DNA of 17,662 nt from Sphingomonas sp. (GCA_025981625.1 JAICXF010000040.1:1-17662); one strand, 5' to 3'; positions 1 to 5,923 are shown, numbered from the stretch's first letter. Notes: generated by a model not told the origin, from the sequence alone. Numbers and translations: made by a program.

Positions 1-892
1 GGTTGGATGTCGTGACCCTGAGGCCGAGGTCGCGGTGATGCTTGGGCATCGTCTTGTTCACCGCGTCGATGAAGATGATGTACGGCTCGCCGGTCGCGAG
101 CCGGGTCTCGACCAGCTTCTGGAACAGCGAACGCGCGTCGACCTTGCCGCGCTCCGAGCCATCCTTGGGCGAGCGAAGGATGAATTCGCTGCCCTCGCGC
201 ACGGTTTCCATGAACTCGTCGGTGATCAGCACCCCGTGGTGCAGGTTGAGCGCCTTGCGGTTGAAGTCACCGCTGGGTTTGCGAATCTCGAGAAACTCCT
301 CGATCTCCGGGTGCGACACGTCGAGATAGCAGGCGGCCGAGCCGCGGCGCAGCGAGCCCTGGCTGATCGCCAGCGTCAGGCTGTCCATGACCCGGACGAA
401 CGGGATGATCCCGCTGGTTTTCCCGTTGAGGCCGACCGGCTCGCCGATGCCGCGCACATGACCCCAGTAGGTGCCGATGCCGCCGCCCTTCGAGGCCAGC
501 CAGACATTCTCGTTCCAGGTGCCGACAATCCCGTCGAGGCTGTCGGACACGCTGTTGAGATAGCAGCTGATCGGCAGGCCCCGCCCCGTGCCGCCGTTGG
601 ACAGCACGGGAGTCGCCGGCATGAACCACAGCTTCGAGATGTAATCATAGACCCGCTGCGCGTGGTCGGCATCGTCGGAATAAGCGGCGGCGACGCGCGC
701 GAACAGGTCCTGGTAGCTCTCGCCGGGAAGCAAGTAGCGGTCGTTCAGCGTGTCCTTGCCGAACTCCGTCAGCAGCGCGTCCCGCTTCGAGTCGGTCTTG
801 ACGGCGAAGCGCGGCGCGTGAACCGTCTTCGAACCGCTCGCGGTGGCCACGACGTCGTCACTCGCTACTTCGCTGCCGCTTGAGAAATCCAT
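1..892 (-). CDS. nrdA: Class I ribonucleotide reductase alpha subunit, N-terminal part
   Basis: Catalytic subunit that reduces ribonucleoside diphosphates to deoxyribonucleotides in the cytoplasm, with the NrdB radical subunit. Only the first ~297 residues are here; the frame runs off the left edge. Visible NrdA signatures: TPVLSNGG then GLPISC, with C110 matching the first redox cysteine; the block NENVWLASKGGGIG; SGIIPFVRVMD; ISQGSLRRGSAACYLD; HPEIEEFLEIRKP; and NRKALNLHHGV. Only ~110 residues precede the first redox cysteine, so the N-terminal ATP-cone of the E. coli type (where about 224 residues precede it) is absent; the alphaproteobacterial short NrdA form is like this. Start: ATG at 892 is preceded by GAGAGACGGGG. 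An in-frame ATG at 961 would add 23 residues (MAPSRTSQEQ...) but has a poorer ribosome site. The family is secure; the start is less so. Confidence 0.95.
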   Translation of the reverse strand, partial: MDFSSGSEVASDDVVATASGSKTVHAPRFAVKTDSKRDALLTEFGKDTLNDRYLLPGESYQDLFARVAAAYSDDADHAQRVYDYISKLWFMPATPVLSNGGTGRGLPISCYLNSVSDSLDGIVGTWNENVWLASKGGGIGTYWGHVRGIGEPVGLNGKTSGIIPFVRVMDSLTLAISQGSLRRGSAACYLDVSHPEIEEFLEIRKPSGDFNRKALNLHHGVLITDEFMETVREGSEFILRSPKDGSERGKVDARSLFQKLVETRLATGEPYIIFIDAVNKTMPKHHRDLGLRVTTSN

Positions 893-1073
893 CGCGCTAC
901 CCCGTCTCTCATCGGCCCGCTCACGGACCGTTTGTTCCTGACTTGTTCGACTCGGAGCCATGACGGGCACCCTAGCCGATATTCGCGCTTGCGAGGGGCT
1001 TTTCACCCCCGCCTCCTGTGGAAAGCGGGGACGAGCGTTCCCACCACGAGAATATAGCTATTCCCGCGTCAGA

Positions 1074-1089
1074 ACACCAGTTGTTGAGT
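1074..1089. promoter_or_regulatory. Weak NrdR-box-like site upstream of nrdA
   Basis: The 16-mer ACACCAGTTGTTGAGT matches 11 of 16 positions of the NrdR consensus (acaCwAtATaTwGtgt, from memory), including the outer ACAC and G.GT. It lies inside a GAACAC/GTGTTC inverted repeat and would overlap or flank the -35 of the TATATT candidate. NrdR boxes normally come as a pair about 31 bp apart centre to centre; no equally good partner exists at that distance, so this is a candidate only. Confidence 0.25.
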
Positions 1090-1160
1090 GTTCCCCCCGT
1101 GTCGCTACCATCCATAGTGCCTCAACGGCGTTCAGACGCAAGCGGGTAAATCGCTGCTAA

Positions 1161-1176
1161 CCAAAATTTGTTGTGG
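1161..1176. promoter_or_regulatory. Second weak NrdR-box-like site
   Basis: CCAAAATTTGTTGTGG also matches 11 of 16 positions of the NrdR consensus. It is 87 bp from the first candidate, not the usual ~31 bp, so a paired NrdR operator is not established. An A+T-rich island in G+C-rich DNA is expected in a promoter region, so the match could be incidental. Confidence 0.18.
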
Positions 1177-1266
1177 ATTTGCCGCGGCGCAACAGCCAGG
1201 GGGCGGTAGTGCCTGGGCGTAACGAAATCCGCTGACTTGGGAATTTTTGGCGTCTATCCGGCATCT

Positions 1267-1659
1267 ATGCTTCGGATGAGGAGCGCTTCAGTCCCGGGCC
1301 GCGCCACGTGCGCGCTGCTACTGGCGCTGCTCCTTGCCTTACGGCTGACCGGCGCAACCGGATACATGCCGGACCTCGATCACGGCAGGTTGACGATTAT
1401 CGCCTGCCCGGATGCAGACCAGAATGCGCCGTTCGCGCTCGGAACATCGAACCATCACCACCGCCATTCGAAACACAATCAGGGCTCCTGCCCCTATGCG
1501 GCAGCCGCTTCGCTCACCGCGCTTGGCACCGGCTGGGCTCCGCTGCTCGCGATCCTGCTGTTCGCTGTCGCCCTGCTGCCGGCGCGCACGTTCGTCTCTC
1601 GTGCACGCAGCCCCCTTCGCGAGCGGCCGCCGCCGATCGGACCGCCCTTCCCCGCCTGA
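1267..1659 (+). CDS. DUF2946 family protein, small exported/membrane protein
   Basis: 130-residue protein resembling DUF2946 proteins, which in proteobacteria often sit beside copper-related or TonB-dependent receptor genes; their biochemical role is unknown. Seen: an N-terminal hydrophobic stretch (about residues 15-32), then YMPDLDHGRLTIIACPDA, a His-rich patch NHHHRHSKH (~61-70), the CPYAAAAS motif typical of the family, a second hydrophobic helix (~88-105) and an Arg/Pro-rich tail. The clustered His and paired Cys suggest metal contact, by inference only. Start: ATG 1267 is preferred over the upstream TTG at 1237; ATG 1276 is also possible, and none has a strong Shine-Dalgarno. It lies 66 nt upstream of the CxxCxC outer-membrane-type gene on the same strand, probably co-transcribed. 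Confidence 0.75.
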   Translation: MLRMRSASVPGRATCALLLALLLALRLTGATGYMPDLDHGRLTIIACPDADQNAPFALGTSNHHHRHSKHNQGSCPYAAAASLTALGTGWAPLLAILLFAVALLPARTFVSRARSPLRERPPPIGPPFPA

Positions 1660-1725
1660 CCCACTATCCACCCGATTGTTTCAGGCGGCCCGTCGACGCA
1701 CGGGCAAAAGGGAATTCCACCGACC

Positions 1726-2694
1726 ATGAACGCATTGATCGCCCGCGGCGCGCTGCTTGCCGTCGCCGTTTCACCAATCCTGATCGCGGCTCCGGCCAGC
1801 GCCTGCGCGAGTTGCGGCTGCACGCTGACCGCCGACTGGCTGAGCCAGGGCCTCGCCGCACAGCCCGGAACCACGTTCTCGCTGCGCTACGATTATGTCC
1901 CGCAGACCGTTCTGCGGTCGGGAACGCAGCGCGTCGACCGCAGCACCGTCGAACTCCCGGCGGACCGCGAGATCGAGCTCCACACATTCAACCACAGCCT
2001 GACCTTCGCGCTCGACCACCAGTTCGCCAACGACTTCGGGCTCGACGTTCAGCTGCCGGTGCTGGCCCGGCCCCACAGCACCATCGCGGAGGACACGAGC
2101 TCGCCGAGTCACTCGAACACGTCGGGCATCGGCGACGTGCGCGTGGTGGGGCGCTGGCAGGGGTTGTCGACGCCTGGCAGCGTAACCGGGATCGAGGCGG
2201 GGCTGGTCCTGCCGACGGGCGCATTTCACCAGAAGTTCGATGCCGGACCGGTGGCGGGCGAGGAGGTCGATCGCGGGCTTCAGCCGGGCACCGGCACGGT
2301 CCAGGCGGTGCTCGGCGCCTATCGGCTCGGCGCGCTCACTCCCGAGCTCGGCTATCTCGTGCAGATCGACGGGCAAACCGCGCTTACGCACCGCGACGGC
2401 TACAAGCCGGGCAGCTTCGTCCAGGCCTCTGCCGCGCTGAACCTGACCCGCTGGCGCAACGTCACTCCGCAGCTGCAACTAAGCTTCCGGGCGACGGCGC
2501 GCGACAGCGGCCCCAATTCGGACCGCCCGAACAGCGGCGGGGAGCAGGTCAACCTGTCGCCGGGGCTGTCGGCGAAGATCAGCGTACGGGTGGTCGGCTT
2601 CGCGTTCGTCGAGCTTCCGCTCTACACGCGCGTCAACGGCTATCAGCTGGTCCCCAGGGCGAAGTTCTCCGCCGGGCTCCTGGTCCACCTCTAA
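1726..2694 (+). CDS. Outer-membrane-type beta-rich protein with N-terminal CxxCxC motif
   Basis: 322 residues. A signal peptide (residues 1-26, ending PASA) is followed at once by CASCGCTLTADW, so the mature protein would start with a C27-x-x-C30-x-C32 motif. The rest alternates polar and hydrophobic residues with repeated aromatic-ended strands (SLRYDYVPQT, VVGRWQGL, ELGYLVQIDG, FVELPLYTRV) and closes with AKFSAGLLVHL, like an outer membrane beta-barrel. Similar proteins with ACxxCGCTLxxDW starts occur in other proteobacteria, usually annotated as hypothetical or transporter. The partner genes (DUF2946 upstream, a TlpA-like thiol oxidoreductase convergent downstream) suggest a metal- or thiol-linked envelope function, by inference. 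A lipid anchor at C27 is unlikely because the -3 residue is Ala. Its TAA overlaps the TlpA stop. Confidence 0.7.
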   Translation: MNALIARGALLAVAVSPILIAAPASACASCGCTLTADWLSQGLAAQPGTTFSLRYDYVPQTVLRSGTQRVDRSTVELPADREIELHTFNHSLTFALDHQFANDFGLDVQLPVLARPHSTIAEDTSSPSHSNTSGIGDVRVVGRWQGLSTPGSVTGIEAGLVLPTGAFHQKFDAGPVAGEEVDRGLQPGTGTVQAVLGAYRLGALTPELGYLVQIDGQTALTHRDGYKPGSFVQASAALNLTRWRNVTPQLQLSFRATARDSGPNSDRPNSGGEQVNLSPGLSAKISVRVVGFAFVELPLYTRVNGYQLVPRAKFSAGLLVHL

Positions 2695-3161
2695 CGACGG
2701 GCGAGGAGCGGCGTCACGACCCGCTCCAGAGTTGACATGTCGGTGATTGTTCGGCCGTCACCCTTCGATTGCCAGGCGAGCCGGCCCGACTTGTCGTAAA
2801 CGCGGTTGACCGGGATCGCGACGGGGATGTTGCGGCGCGGCATCTTCACGTCGTCGATTCGCGCGGCCGGGAAGGCGAACTTGCCGGCTATGGCCTTGAG
2901 CTTTTCCGCCGAGACGCCTTGCTCGATCGAGACGGCGATCATCTGCAGCCCTTCGCCATGATGCTTGCGATAATAGGCATCGAGGATCGGCATTTCGGCG
3001 CGGCACGGTGCGCACCAGGTCGCCCAGTAATGAACGATGGTCACCTTGCCGGCGGAGTCGAACGGGGCTCCGTCGATCGTTTTCGCCGAATGAAACGGTT
3101 CCGCGGCAGCCGGGGCTGAGAGGCCGACGGAAATGGCTGCGACGATGCCGAGAAAGCGCAC
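2691..3161 (-). CDS. Periplasmic TlpA/ResA-like thiol-disulfide oxidoreductase
   Basis: 156 residues. The signal peptide ends at about residue 20 (SAPAAA-EPF), so the protein acts in the periplasm. It has a compact thioredoxin fold: HYWATWCAPCRAEMPIL with active cysteines C50 and C53 (WCAPC, TlpA/ResA type), the strand MIAVSIEQG, and a cis-Pro region near IPVAIPVNRVYDKSGRLAW. The length is normal for a single-domain TlpA. Such proteins reduce disulfides in cytochrome c or metal-site maturation; the partner is unknown here. A plausible substrate, by inference, is the CxxCxC protein encoded convergently. The two genes share the tetranucleotide CTAA (2691-2694), in which the minus TAG and the plus TAA overlap. 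The start at 3161 gives a complete signal peptide. Confidence 0.9.
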   Translation of the reverse strand: MRFLGIVAAISVGLSAPAAAEPFHSAKTIDGAPFDSAGKVTIVHYWATWCAPCRAEMPILDAYYRKHHGEGLQMIAVSIEQGVSAEKLKAIAGKFAFPAARIDDVKMPRRNIPVAIPVNRVYDKSGRLAWQSKGDGRTITDMSTLERVVTPLLARR

Positions 3162-3298
3162 TGGACTGGTCCTGTTCCTGCGATGAGAGCGGCTTCCTTA
3201 ATGCACCGCCGGACGGCGCGGAAGCGTTCCCTTCTGGGACATCCGATTCTGTCGGGACGCGAACATGGCACGGCTTTGCTAATCGGCAATCCGCAAAC

Positions 3299-3303
3299 AG
3301 GAG
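3299..3303 (+). promoter_or_regulatory. Ribosome binding site deciding the PilZ start
   Basis: AGGAG, 8 nt before ATG 3312. It rules out the upstream in-frame ATG at 3183, whose extra 43 residues match nothing in the PilZ fold. Confidence 0.8.
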
Positions 3304-3311
3304 TGTGGACG

Positions 3312-3566
3312 ATGGGGCATCCCAATACGGACCCGGTGACGCGCGACGAGCGGCGACCGGTCAATCTCAGAGCTTTCGTGCTCAGCCCGACTCGCGACTG
3401 CGATGCCGTGGTGTCGGACCTTTCGTACAGCGGCTGCCAGATCGAGTCGGCCGAATCGTTCCAGACCGGCGAGCAATTCGAGCTGCGGGTCGTCAAGATG
3501 GGCGCGGTTCCGGTGGAGGTCCGCTGGGCCAAGAAGGGCCGCGCCGGCGCGCGGTTCCTAAGCTAG
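3312..3566 (+). CDS. Single-domain PilZ protein (c-di-GMP receptor type)
   Basis: 84-residue stand-alone PilZ domain. Both c-di-GMP contact motifs are present: R11-DER-R15 (RxxxR) near the N-terminus and D36-LSYSG-41 (DxSxxG), followed by CQIES, a GEQFELRV strand and a VEVRWAKKGRAGARF end typical of alphaproteobacterial PilZ adaptors. It probably binds cyclic di-GMP in the cytoplasm and passes the signal to a partner; the output is unknown. It is the first of four closely packed plus-strand genes ending with another PilZ protein at 4438, with only 8 nt to the next frame. The start is set by AGGAG at 3299-3303. The upstream 150 bp is a divergent promoter region shared with the TlpA-like gene. 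Confidence 0.88.
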   Translation: MGHPNTDPVTRDERRPVNLRAFVLSPTRDCDAVVSDLSYSGCQIESAESFQTGEQFELRVVKMGAVPVEVRWAKKGRAGARFLS

Positions 3567-3574
3567 CGCGAGCA

Positions 3575-3778
3575 ATGAACCGGGTTGTCCTCGGCATTTC
3601 ATCTTTCGCGCTCGGCGGCGCGGCAGCGACGGCATGGTCGTTCGGGGCGCACCCCGGCGCTCCGCTGGCTGCTCATCCGGCGAAGCCGGCGGCAACATCG
3701 GCCGCGGCAGCAGACGGCTGCGAGTCGCGGGATCGGAGACGGGCAGATGAAAGAGATCGGCATTGTCACGCTGCTTAG
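3575..3778 (+). CDS. Possible 67-residue membrane-anchored small protein
   Basis: Unrecognised. An Ala/Gly-rich hydrophobic segment (VVLGISSFALGGAAATAW, residues 4-21) could be a signal anchor. It is followed by a Pro/Ala-rich linker (HPGAPLAAHPAKPAA), a Cys at 49, and a charged Arg/Asp tail ending RHCHAA. It begins 8 nt after the first PilZ stop and overlaps the next gene by 32 nt in another frame. The ribosome site is poor (GCGAG). The tail within the overlap looks like frame-shadow composition, so the gene may really be shorter or not be translated. It is kept because it fills the only gap in an otherwise gapless PilZ cluster and has a sensible hydrophobic N-terminus. Confidence 0.4.
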   Translation: MNRVVLGISSFALGGAAATAWSFGAHPGAPLAAHPAKPAATSAAAADGCESRDRRRADERDRHCHAA

Positions 3779-3998
3779 CGTCCTCGCCGTTGCAGCCGCG
3801 CCGCACGCGCGGAGCGAGCGCGACGCAGTGTTCGTGACCCAGAAATCGATGCGGGCGCTCGGCGATTGCCTTGCCACAGCCCATCTGAGCGGCGCCGCGG
3901 GGATTGCGATCAACGATCGCGGGTCGCGCCGCGAAATCCAGCTGCGCGATGCCCCATTGGACGGGCCCCGGGCCCAGGCGGTGAAGCAATGTCTGTGA
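3747..3998 (+). CDS. Small secreted protein between two PilZ genes
   Basis: 83 residues, no family recognised. A classical signal peptide (MKEIGIVTLLSVLAVAAAPHA, cleavage near residues 18-21) is followed by a short mature domain with two cysteines (C41 and C82) that could form one disulfide, and GAAGIAINDRGSRREIQL resembling a short beta hairpin. Start ATG 3747 has CGGAG 8 nt upstream. It overlaps the preceding frame by 32 nt and the following PilZ gene by 10 nt (ATG 3989 inside its 3' end), which suggests translational coupling with the PilZ protein. It is likely periplasmic; any link to c-di-GMP signalling is inferred from context only. Confidence 0.65.
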   Translation: MKEIGIVTLLSVLAVAAAPHARSERDAVFVTQKSMRALGDCLATAHLSGAAGIAINDRGSRREIQLRDAPLDGPRAQAVKQCL

Positions 3999-4438
3999 AC
4001 CCCACCGCCGAGCGGCGATTGAAGCGTGTCCGTGGCCGCGCGCGCGCCTCGAGCGAACGGCCGCTCCCGGCCAGGGTCCAGGCCTATCTGAACGGCCAGC
4101 CAGCCGTTCCGTCGCCCGGTGATGCCGCCGAAGCGCCGGAGGGGGCGGAGCGCCGTCGAAGCGGGCGGGTGAGCCTGGATGCGAACATCCTCGTGCGGCG
4201 ACTCGGCGCTTTTAACTTCGAGGTCGGGCTTGAGGACATGTCGACCGGTGGTTGCCGCGTGCGGCTACTCGAGCCATCCGAGGTCGGCGATCCGGTCATC
4301 GCCCGCTTCCCACAGCTCGAGCCGCTCGGCTCGCGCGTCTGCTGGACCAGGGGGACGACCACGGGCGTTCAGTTCCTGACGACGATCCACCCGGCGGTGT
4401 TCGAATCTCTTCTGACGCGGTTGCCGACAACCAAGTAA
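3989..4438 (+). CDS. PilZ-domain protein with basic N-terminal extension
   Basis: 149 residues. The N-terminal ~50 residues are basic and probably disordered (RRLKRVRGRARASSERPLPARV, then an Ala/Pro/Glu stretch), followed by a PilZ domain: R56-RSG-R60 (RxxxR), LDANILVRR, D83-MSTGG-88 (DxSxxG), CRVRLLEPSEVGDPVIARF and a VCWTRGTTTGVQF closing strand, then a C-terminal helix. Both motifs for cyclic di-GMP binding are intact. The start at 3989 lies within the last codons of the secreted 83-residue gene, a 10-nt overlap. It is distinct in sequence from the first PilZ protein in this cluster, so it is not a recent duplicate. The downstream effector is unknown; motility, polysaccharide or cell-cycle control are the usual roles for the family. 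Confidence 0.87.
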   Translation: MSVNPTAERRLKRVRGRARASSERPLPARVQAYLNGQPAVPSPGDAAEAPEGAERRRSGRVSLDANILVRRLGAFNFEVGLEDMSTGGCRVRLLEPSEVGDPVIARFPQLEPLGSRVCWTRGTTTGVQFLTTIHPAVFESLLTRLPTTK

Positions 4439-4511
4439 CCGCGCACCTGCTCAGGTTGCGGCCGCATGGCCGAATCATGAACTTTGCACGCCCCCTCTCG
4501 ACCCGTCGGGA

Positions 4512-5330
4512 GTGACGGCGCATCAAACCGCGATGCGGGGGGTCCTTCTGATCGGTGCAGCAATCCTGCTCGGCACCAGCAGCGCCGCGGCCGCCGCGGA
4601 CGAACAGCCGATCTGTCCCGACCGCCCGAGCAAGTCGACCGGTCCATGCACCGTCCCCCAAGGCCGCTGGCAGATCGAGACCGGTCTGGTCGACTGGAGC
4701 CGCGAGCGTTCGGACGGCGTGACCGCCGACACCGCGGTCTGGGGCAACACGGCAATCAAATATGGCATGACGAACCGCGCAGACCTGGAGCTGTGGGTGA
4801 CGCCGCTCGAAACCGTGAGCATCCACGGCGCCGGGCCGAGCGAACGCCATTCGAGCTTCGGCGACACGATCGTCCGGGTGAAGTATGAGCTGACTGCGGA
4901 CAACGCACCGGTGCAGGTGGCGCTCGACCCGTTCGTGAAGGTCCCGACGGCGAACCACCGACTGGGCAACGGCAAAGTCGAAGGCGGGCTGCTTGTCCCC
5001 ATCGCCGTTCCGATCGGCAAGAGCCCGTTGACGCTGTCGTTCGACCCCGAGCTCGACTGGCTCGCCGACCAGGACGGCAGCGGCCGTCACGCGGCCACGC
5101 AACAGGTCGTCAGCCTGGGCATTGCTTTGAGCGAGAGAGTGAATGTCTCCACCGAGCTTTGGGCGATGCGCGACTGGGACCCGTCGGGCACCGGCAAGCA
5201 GGCGTCATGGGACATCGCCGCCTCCTATCAGCCGACCAGGGACCTCCAGCTCGATGCCGGCGCGAACTTCGGTCTCAACAGCCAGACGCCGGACGTCGAG
5301 CTTTATACGGGCGTGTCGGTGCGGTTCTGA
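4512..5330 (+). CDS. Outer membrane transporter-like protein (Phenol_MetA_deg type)
   Basis: 272 residues. The signal peptide (MRGVLLIGAAILLGTSSAAAAA) is followed by ICPDRPSKSTGPCTVPQGRWQIETGL, an opening typical of the PF13557 'transporter' beta-barrel family. It continues with repeated amphipathic strands and aromatic ends, including WGNTAIKYGMTNRADLELW, VALDPFVKVPT, GLLVPIAVPI, LSFDPELDWLAD, STELWAMRDWD, and a C-terminal VELYTGVSVRF ending in Phe as outer membrane proteins do. The family is annotated as putative outer membrane channel; the substrate is unknown. Two cysteines in the N-terminal motif could form a disulfide. Start: GTG 4512 or ATG 4533, which lies directly before the signal peptide; neither has a clear Shine-Dalgarno. 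A 33-nt segment of this gene (5188-5220) has a decayed copy at 5870-5902. Confidence 0.8.
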   Translation: MTAHQTAMRGVLLIGAAILLGTSSAAAAADEQPICPDRPSKSTGPCTVPQGRWQIETGLVDWSRERSDGVTADTAVWGNTAIKYGMTNRADLELWVTPLETVSIHGAGPSERHSSFGDTIVRVKYELTADNAPVQVALDPFVKVPTANHRLGNGKVEGGLLVPIAVPIGKSPLTLSFDPELDWLADQDGSGRHAATQQVVSLGIALSERVNVSTELWAMRDWDPSGTGKQASWDIAASYQPTRDLQLDAGANFGLNSQTPDVELYTGVSVRF

Positions 5331-5388
5331 GGGCGAGCCAACGTTCGCCTGCTTCGCCCTGGCAGTTTCATGAACTCTTATTGTCGTT

Positions 5389-5407
5389 GGAACGCACCTT
5401 GCGTTCC
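5389..5407 (+). promoter_or_regulatory. Perfect inverted repeat in the leader of the His-rich gene
   Basis: GGAACGC (5389-5395), 5-nt spacer ACCTT, GCGTTCC (5401-5407): a perfect 7-bp inverted repeat, 39 nt upstream of the His-rich start codon. No T-run follows, so it is not an obvious terminator for the upstream gene. It could be an operator dyad or a leader hairpin. It sits in the 116-nt spacer between the outer membrane gene and the His-rich gene. Confidence 0.45.
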
Positions 5408-5446
5408 GGCGCTCTGCTGCTGGCCTTTGTGCCACGGGAGAATGCC

Positions 5447-5812
5447 ATGATGAAGCTTATCTTTGGCCTCGCTGCGACGGTGCTTGCCACCTCAGCTTTC
5501 GCGCAGACTGTTCCGAACACGAATCCCGCCGAGCAGGGGACCAGCGGGGTACCTGGCGGCGTCCGTCCTGATACTGCCAATCCGCCAACCACCCAGACGG
5601 CCCCGACCTCGCGTTCGTCCGACATGGATCAAACTGCCGATACGACAATGCACCATCATGCCCGAATGAGCGGCCATCGGATGCGACACCATGCGACGCA
5701 TCACCGCAGGACCAAGCACCATCATCACGTCAGGCACCATCATAAGGCCAAGCATCGGACCGGCGCGAGTTCGAAGCATAGCACCACCACCAACGACAAG
5801 ACTTCTTATTGA
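5447..5812 (+). CDS. His-rich secreted protein, putative metal binder
   Basis: 121 residues, unrecognised as a family. The signal peptide is MMKLIFGLAATVLATSAFAQ, cleaved after A19 or Q20. The mature part starts Thr/Pro/Gln-rich (residues 21-67) and then becomes a low-complexity basic His stretch (69-111) with 17 His, mostly in HHH/HHHH runs (MHHHAR, ATHHRR, KHHHHVRHHHK), ending Ser/Thr-rich with KTSY. There are no cysteines. Such tails typically bind Ni, Zn, Co or Cu, but here many Lys/Arg are interspersed, so nucleic acid or polyanion binding is also possible. ATG 5447 has GGGAG at 5436-5440, a 6-nt spacing; a second ATG follows directly. An imperfect repetition of CACCATCAT codons could allow slippage. 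A strong hairpin follows at 5825. Confidence 0.75.
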   Translation: MMKLIFGLAATVLATSAFAQTVPNTNPAEQGTSGVPGGVRPDTANPPTTQTAPTSRSSDMDQTADTTMHHHARMSGHRMRHHATHHRRTKHHHHVRHHHKAKHRTGASSKHSTTTNDKTSY

Positions 5813-5824
5813 GTAGCAACGGAG

Positions 5825-5852
5825 GGGCGGCCCACTTTGCTACGGGCCGCCC
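5825..5852. terminator. Strong hairpin between convergent genes
   Basis: GGGCGGCCC (5825-5833), 10-nt loop, GGGCCGCCC (5844-5852): a perfect 9-bp G+C stem starting 12 nt after the His-rich stop codon, and also downstream of the minus-strand gene ending at 5924. Neither strand has a T-run after it, so it is not a canonical intrinsic terminator. It may act as a bidirectional pause or 3'-end stabiliser. Confidence 0.5.
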
Positions 5853-5869
5853 TGCCGAATGCATGTCTC

Positions 5870-5902
5870 GCACGGGCAAGCAGGCGTGATGGGAAATCGC
5901 GG
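5870..5902 (+). pseudogene. 33-nt decayed copy of part of the outer membrane gene
   Basis: Matches 5188-5220 at 29 of 33 positions without gaps. Read in the same frame as the outer membrane gene it gives TGKQA-stop-WEIAA against TGKQASWDIAA in the intact protein, so it has become non-coding: a C-to-G change in TCA gives TGA. The match does not extend clearly on either side. The simplest reading is a remnant of a duplicate or of a deleted related gene left in the intergenic space between the hairpin and the convergent gene at 5924. Recent gene conversion cannot be excluded. Confidence 0.5.
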
Positions 5903-5923
5903 CCGCTGACCGATTGGCTTGAG

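Larger units (their letters stand above)
893..1266. other. Gene-free divergent upstream region of nrdA and the DUF2946 gene
   Basis: No convincing coding frame. Read on the minus strand it is the nrdA leader/promoter. A TATATT hexamer (plus-strand AATATA, 1051-1056) could be a -10 element, but no good -35 is visible at 16-18 bp. It contains GAATA-N4-TATTC (1050-1063) and GAACAC-N10-GTGTTC (1072-1093), the latter overlapping an NrdR-box-like 16-mer. A second similar 16-mer is at 1161-1176. Plus-strand promoter elements for the DUF2946 gene were not identified. Confidence 0.6.

Noticed and set aside
960..1160. 66-codon plus-strand frame upstream of the DUF2946 gene
   Set aside because: No ribosome site, composition unlike neighbouring genes, and it lies across the nrdA promoter region.
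1308..2735. 475-codon plus-strand frame across the DUF2946 and CxxCxC genes
   Set aside because: Arg/Pro/Ala-rich composition and spanning of two well-supported genes in another frame. A frame shadow.
3266..3280. Sigma-54-like TGGCACG...TTGCT upstream of the first PilZ gene
   Set aside because: The spacer between the two conserved blocks is 3 nt instead of 4, and sigma-54 promoters are very strict about this spacing. It also leaves only ~32 nt to the start codon.
4296..5102. 268-codon minus-strand frame over the outer membrane gene
   Set aside because: The plus-strand product has a signal peptide, family motif and terminal Phe; the minus frame has none of these.
5389..5446. EcfG-type general stress promoter (GGAAC...GTT) before the His-rich gene
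   Set aside because: GGAAC is present, but no GTT occurs at 16-17 nt downstream; the GGAAC is simply part of the dyad.
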